64,000 bases of DNA, taken from the NCBI GenBank assembly GCA_020060385.1, contig JAGVAH010000071.1:1-64000 (forward strand), given 5' to 3'. This DNA comes from Syntrophobacterales bacterium. GTDB taxonomy: Bacteria; Desulfobacterota; Desulfobaccia; Desulfobaccales; 0-14-0-80-60-11. The position numbers and the translations under genes are program-made. The notes beneath the pieces are model-generated. The model had not been told where the DNA came from. It did no database searches and worked only from the letters and a program-made list of their open reading frames with translations. Below, piece after piece: positions 61,131 through 64,000 of this stretch (within the stretch, counting starts at the first letter, position 1; each line of letters opens with the position of its first letter).

Positions 61131-62978
61131 TATCTTCACCGCATCAAACTGGCAGGCTTCATAACACAGGCCGCATTTGACGCAGAGTTCCTGGTCGATC
61201 TCCTGGGCCATCTTCTTCTTGCCGCTGATGGCTCCCACCGGGCATTCCCGCACGCAGGCCAGACAGCCGGTGCAGGTCTCGGGATCAACGGTGTATTTGA
61301 GGAGCGGCCGGCACACCAAGGCGGGGCACTTTTTCTCCCGGATATGGGCCAGGTATTCCTCCCGGAAGTACTTCATGGTGGAGAGCACGGGGTTGACCGC
61401 GCTCTTCCCCAAACCGCAGATGGAGGCGGCGGCCATGGTGCCGCAGAGTTCCTCCATCAGCGCCAATTGCTCTTCCGTGCCCCGGCCGTGAATGATTTCA
61501 TCCAGGAGGAACAGCAGGTTTTTCAACCCCTCCCGACAGGGGGTGCACTTGCCGCAGGATTCCTGGTAGAGGAAATTGATGAAATAACGGGCCACGTCCA
61601 CCATGCAACTGCTGGTGTCCATGACGATCATGCCGCCGGAACCCATGATGGAGCCCACGGACTGGAGGCTGTCGTAGTCCACCGGCAAATCCAGGAACTG
61701 GCCGGGGATGCAGCCCCCGGAGGGGCCGCCGGTCTGCACCGCCTTGAATTCCCGGTCCTGGCGGAGGCCGCCACCCAGGTCATAGACGATCTGGCGCAAG
61801 GTGGTGCCCATGGGCACTTCCACCAGACCCGTTTGATTGACCGCGCCCACCAGGGAGAAGACCTTGGTGCCCTTGCTATTTTCCGTGCCGATGCCCGCGT
61901 ACCAGTCAGCCCCCAGGTTGATGATCTCCGGCACGTTGGCCCAGGTCTCCACGTTGTTGATCACCGTGGGTTTGCCGAAGAGACCGGCTTGCACCGGATA
62001 GGGCGGCCGGGGCCTGGGTTCGCCGATGAAGCCTTCCATGGAGTGGATGAGGGCGGTCTCTTCCCCGCAGACAAAGGCCCCCGCGCCCCGGGAGATCTTG
62101 ATATCGAAGTCGAAACCGGACCTGAGGATATTCTTCCCCAGGAAGCCGGACTCCTGGGCCTGCTGGATGGCCAGCTGCAACCGGCCCACCGCCAGGGGAT
62201 ACTCATGGCGCACGTAGATGTAGCCTTTGGAGGCGCCGATGGCCCGGGCGCCGATGATCATGCCCTCCAGGACCGCGTGGGGGTCCCCCTCCATCACCGC
62301 CCGGTCCATGAACGCGCCGGGGTCGCCTTCGTCCCCGTTGCAGATGATGAACTTGGGCTCATCCAAGGCGTCCTGGCAGATGCGCCACTTGCGGCCCGTG
62401 GGGAAGCCGCCGCCGCCCCGGCCCCGGAGGCCGGATTTTTCAATGGCGTCGATGATCTCATCCGGCTTCATCTCCAGGAGGGCCTTGCGCAAGGCCCGGT
62501 AGCCCCCCAACGCCAGGTAGTCGTCCAGGCTGGTGGGGTCGATGACGTCCAGCTTCCTGAGGACGATGGGCATCTGTCCCTTAAAAAAGGGAATCTCCCC
62601 TTTATACGCGGCCTTCTCCTGGGTGTGGAGGTCTTCATAGATCAGGCGGTCCACCACCTGCCCTTCTTTCAGGGTCTGCTCCACGATCTCCGCCGCATCC
62701 TCGGGGGTGACGTGCTGGTAGGTGATTTCCTGGGGGCGGATGAGCACCCGGACCGCGCCGGCGCAGAGGCCGTGGCAGCCGCACTCTTTCAGGAGGACCT
62801 GGGCGGCCAGGCCGTTTTTCTCCAACTCCTCCCGAAAGGCCGCGGCCACCTCCTCACTGCCCATGGGCAGGCAGCCCGGCCCGGCGCAGACCAGTACCTG
62901 GGGCTGGTTGGGATCCCGTTTGGCAATGAGCTGGCGCCGGTATTCCCGCAGGTGGTCGATGGATTCGAATTTTGGCAT
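61125..62978 (-). CDS. nuoF: NuoF/HydB-like flavin subunit with extra ferredoxin domains
   Basis: A 617-residue NADH-binding flavoprotein. The order is: thioredoxin-like [2Fe-2S] domain (Cys31, Cys36, Cys68, Cys72); NuoF core with FMN motif GLRGRGGGGFPTGRKW and NADH-site GAGAFVCGEETALI; SLBB; [4Fe-4S] ESCGKCTPCREG; and a C-terminal two-cluster ferredoxin (CTGCLACVRECP, CVKCGLCYEAC). This is the layout of HydB-type subunits of NAD-linked hydrogenases and bifurcating complexes. It exchanges electrons between NAD(H) and ferredoxin-type centres. Confidence 0.93.
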   Translation of the reverse strand: MPKFESIDHLREYRRQLIAKRDPNQPQVLVCAGPGCLPMGSEEVAAAFREELEKNGLAAQVLLKECGCHGLCAGAVRVLIRPQEITYQHVTPEDAAEIVEQTLKEGQVVDRLIYEDLHTQEKAAYKGEIPFFKGQMPIVLRKLDVIDPTSLDDYLALGGYRALRKALLEMKPDEIIDAIEKSGLRGRGGGGFPTGRKWRICQDALDEPKFIICNGDEGDPGAFMDRAVMEGDPHAVLEGMIIGARAIGASKGYIYVRHEYPLAVGRLQLAIQQAQESGFLGKNILRSGFDFDIKISRGAGAFVCGEETALIHSMEGFIGEPRPRPPYPVQAGLFGKPTVINNVETWANVPEIINLGADWYAGIGTENSKGTKVFSLVGAVNQTGLVEVPMGTTLRQIVYDLGGGLRQDREFKAVQTGGPSGGCIPGQFLDLPVDYDSLQSVGSIMGSGGMIVMDTSSCMVDVARYFINFLYQESCGKCTPCREGLKNLLFLLDEIIHGRGTEEQLALMEELCGTMAAASICGLGKSAVNPVLSTMKYFREEYLAHIREKKCPALVCRPLLKYTVDPETCTGCLACVRECPVGAISGKKKMAQEIDQELCVKCGLCYEACQFDAVKIE

Positions 62979-62999
62979 AATGAGTTCTCTTTAAATTCG

Positions 63000-63094
63000 G
63001 GGGAAGAGGGGAATAAGGGTAAAGGGGGAAAAGGTATTGTGTCTAACGACTCACTTTCCTTTTTCCCTCTTCCCCCGCTTCCCCTTTTCCCCTG
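63000..63094. repeat. Purine/pyrimidine inverted-pair repeat (family A)
   Basis: GGGAAGAGGGGAATAAGGGT and a facing CCCTCTTCCCCCGCTTCC, in the spacer between nuoE and nuoF. Confidence 0.65.
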
Positions 63095-63096
63095 GA

Positions 63097-63549
63097 TTAT
63101 TTATAGAGTTTCAAGATTTTCGGCACCTTGTCCACGGTGCTGCGGCCGAAATATTTGTCGTCCACCATCATCACCGGGGCTTGGGCGCAGGACCCCAGGC
63201 AACCCACGGTCTCCAGGGAGAATTGCATGTCCTTGGTGGTGTAGCCCACCTCCACCCCCAGGCGGTGGCTCAGGGATTCCACCACCCGGCCGCCGCCCCG
63301 CAAGTGGCAGGTGGTGCCCAGGCAGACCTTGATCTGATGCTTGCCCTTGGGAAGCAGGGAAAACATCTTGAAAAAGGTGGCCACACTGTAAATCTGGGTC
63401 ATGGGCACGTTTAAACGCTCTGAGACCACCTGCAATTCGTCCTTGGGCAGATAGCTGTAGGCATCCTGAATATCCTGGAGCACCGGGATGAGGTCCCAGG
63501 ACTCCCCTTCATAGCGTGACAAGATGGCTTCGAGGCGTGGCAGGTCCAT
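63097..63549 (-). CDS. nuoE: NuoE-like [2Fe-2S] subunit
   Basis: A 150-residue thioredoxin-like [2Fe-2S] protein. The cluster ligands lie in CLGTTCHLRGG and VGCLGSCAQAP (C-x4-C and C-x3-C). The helical front (LIPVLQDIQDAYSYLPKDELQVVSERL, YSVATFFKMF) is typical. The ATG overlaps the porB stop codon by one base, so it is co-translated with porB. Confidence 0.93.
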   Translation of the reverse strand: MDLPRLEAILSRYEGESWDLIPVLQDIQDAYSYLPKDELQVVSERLNVPMTQIYSVATFFKMFSLLPKGKHQIKVCLGTTCHLRGGGRVVESLSHRLGVEVGYTTKDMQFSLETVGCLGSCAQAPVMMVDDKYFGRSTVDKVPKILKLYK

Positions 63550-64000
63550 TATTCCTTCTCTTCTTCAGGTTCAGTAATCACCGGAAATTCCGGATAGGAA
63601 GCTCCACATTTATCCAGGAGCAGTTGGTATTGCGCCATGGTGTGTTTCTGGATAAAATCCCGCTCCTTCTCCCGGAGGTGCCGGAACCGGCCCTGGGGCT
63701 TGAGATAATCGTTCACCGGCCTGAGCTTGGGCACTTCCACGGTGAGGCGGTACTTGCCGTTTACCACTTCAAAGAGGGGGAAGACCCCGGTTTCCACCGC
63801 CAGGCGGCCCAGGCGGACGCTCAAATCCGTGGCCGAACGCCAGCCCGTGGGGCAGACGGACAGCACGTGCACGTACGCGGGCCCCGGCGTTTCGATGGCC
63901 TTGCGCACCTTGAAGAACAGGTCGAAGAGGTAGCTGGGGGAGGCGGTGGCCACGTAAGGAATGCCGTGGGCCACGGCAATGGCCGTCATGTTCTTCTTCT
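63549..64000 (-). CDS. porB: Pyruvate (2-oxoacid):ferredoxin oxidoreductase beta subunit, C-terminal part
   Basis: The gene runs off the right end, so only about the last 150 residues are seen. IAVAHGIPYVATASPSYLFDLFFKVRKAIETPGPAYVHVLSVCPTGWRS is characteristic of the TPP-binding beta subunit, and the end (VETGVFPLFEVVNGKYRLTVEVPKLRPVNDYLKPQGRFRHL) fits. It oxidises pyruvate to acetyl-CoA and CO2 with ferredoxin as acceptor, or the reverse. The TPP motif itself is outside the window. Other por subunits should lie upstream (beyond 64000). Coupling with nuoE/nuoF suggests transfer of its electrons to NAD. Confidence 0.9.
   Translation of the reverse strand, partial: KKNMTAIAVAHGIPYVATASPSYLFDLFFKVRKAIETPGPAYVHVLSVCPTGWRSATDLSVRLGRLAVETGVFPLFEVVNGKYRLTVEVPKLRPVNDYLKPQGRFRHLREKERDFIQKHTMAQYQLLLDKCGASYPEFPVITEPEEEKE

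Noticed and set aside
1..64000. tRNA or rRNA genes
   Set aside because: No TTCGANNC arm with a matching acceptor stem was noticed in the spacers read on either strand. A covariance-model scan was not possible.

Overview
The window looks like GC-rich chromosomal DNA of an anaerobic Desulfobacterota-type bacterium (Desulfobacca/Syntrophobacter-like; lineage inferred, not proven). The grounds are a class I hybrid-cluster protein, a pyruvate:ferredoxin oxidoreductase beta subunit joined to NuoE/NuoF/NuoG-like diaphorase subunits, a MucR regulator, a DisA_N/YbbR c-di-AMP pair next to ftsH-folP, and very many short inverted-pair repeats in the spacers.

Layout. 0.1-8 kb: an NTN hydrolase, two tandem paralogous membrane proteins, an HtrA-type protease, an ICMT-like methyltransferase, a pirin, hcp, and a Lys/Pro-rich exported protein. 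8-12.4 kb: pheT with a following MerR gene, a MucR-type regulator, and a Crp/Fnr gene that appears split by a +1 frameshift. 12.5-17.6 kb: a complete branched-chain amino-acid ABC transporter (livK-H-M-G-F). 17.7-38.7 kb: a leftward block of about 22 virion genes with Mu-type head genes (small and large terminase, gp29 portal, gpI protease/scaffold, gpT capsid, gp36, gp37) and a siphovirus-like tail, but no transposase, integrase, repressor, replication gene or recognisable endolysin. 39.4-50.3 kb: a small HTH protein, a receiver-TPR protein, ftsH-folP-cdaA-cdaR-uppP, an acidic protein and valS. 50.3-56.3 kb: a repeat-rich spacer, an isolated flagellin, a tiny Cys-rich protein coupled to a second NTN hydrolase, a TauE-like exporter, and a second tiny Cys-rich protein coupled to nadC. 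56.4-64 kb: a YchF-like protein without its GTPase core, proC, pdxA, a small membrane protein, and the leftward porB-nuoE-nuoF-nuoG-like operon, which runs off the right end.

The strongest candidates for something new are the virion block, which resembles a domesticated or gene-transfer-agent-like particle (very short tape measure, host repeats in its spacers, no mobility genes); the pair of tiny C-x7-C-x4-C-x8/9-C proteins; the GTPase-less YchF; and the large set of inverted-pair repeats, including a MITE-like element with 19-bp terminal inverted repeats. No rRNA, tRNA or CRISPR array was recognised.
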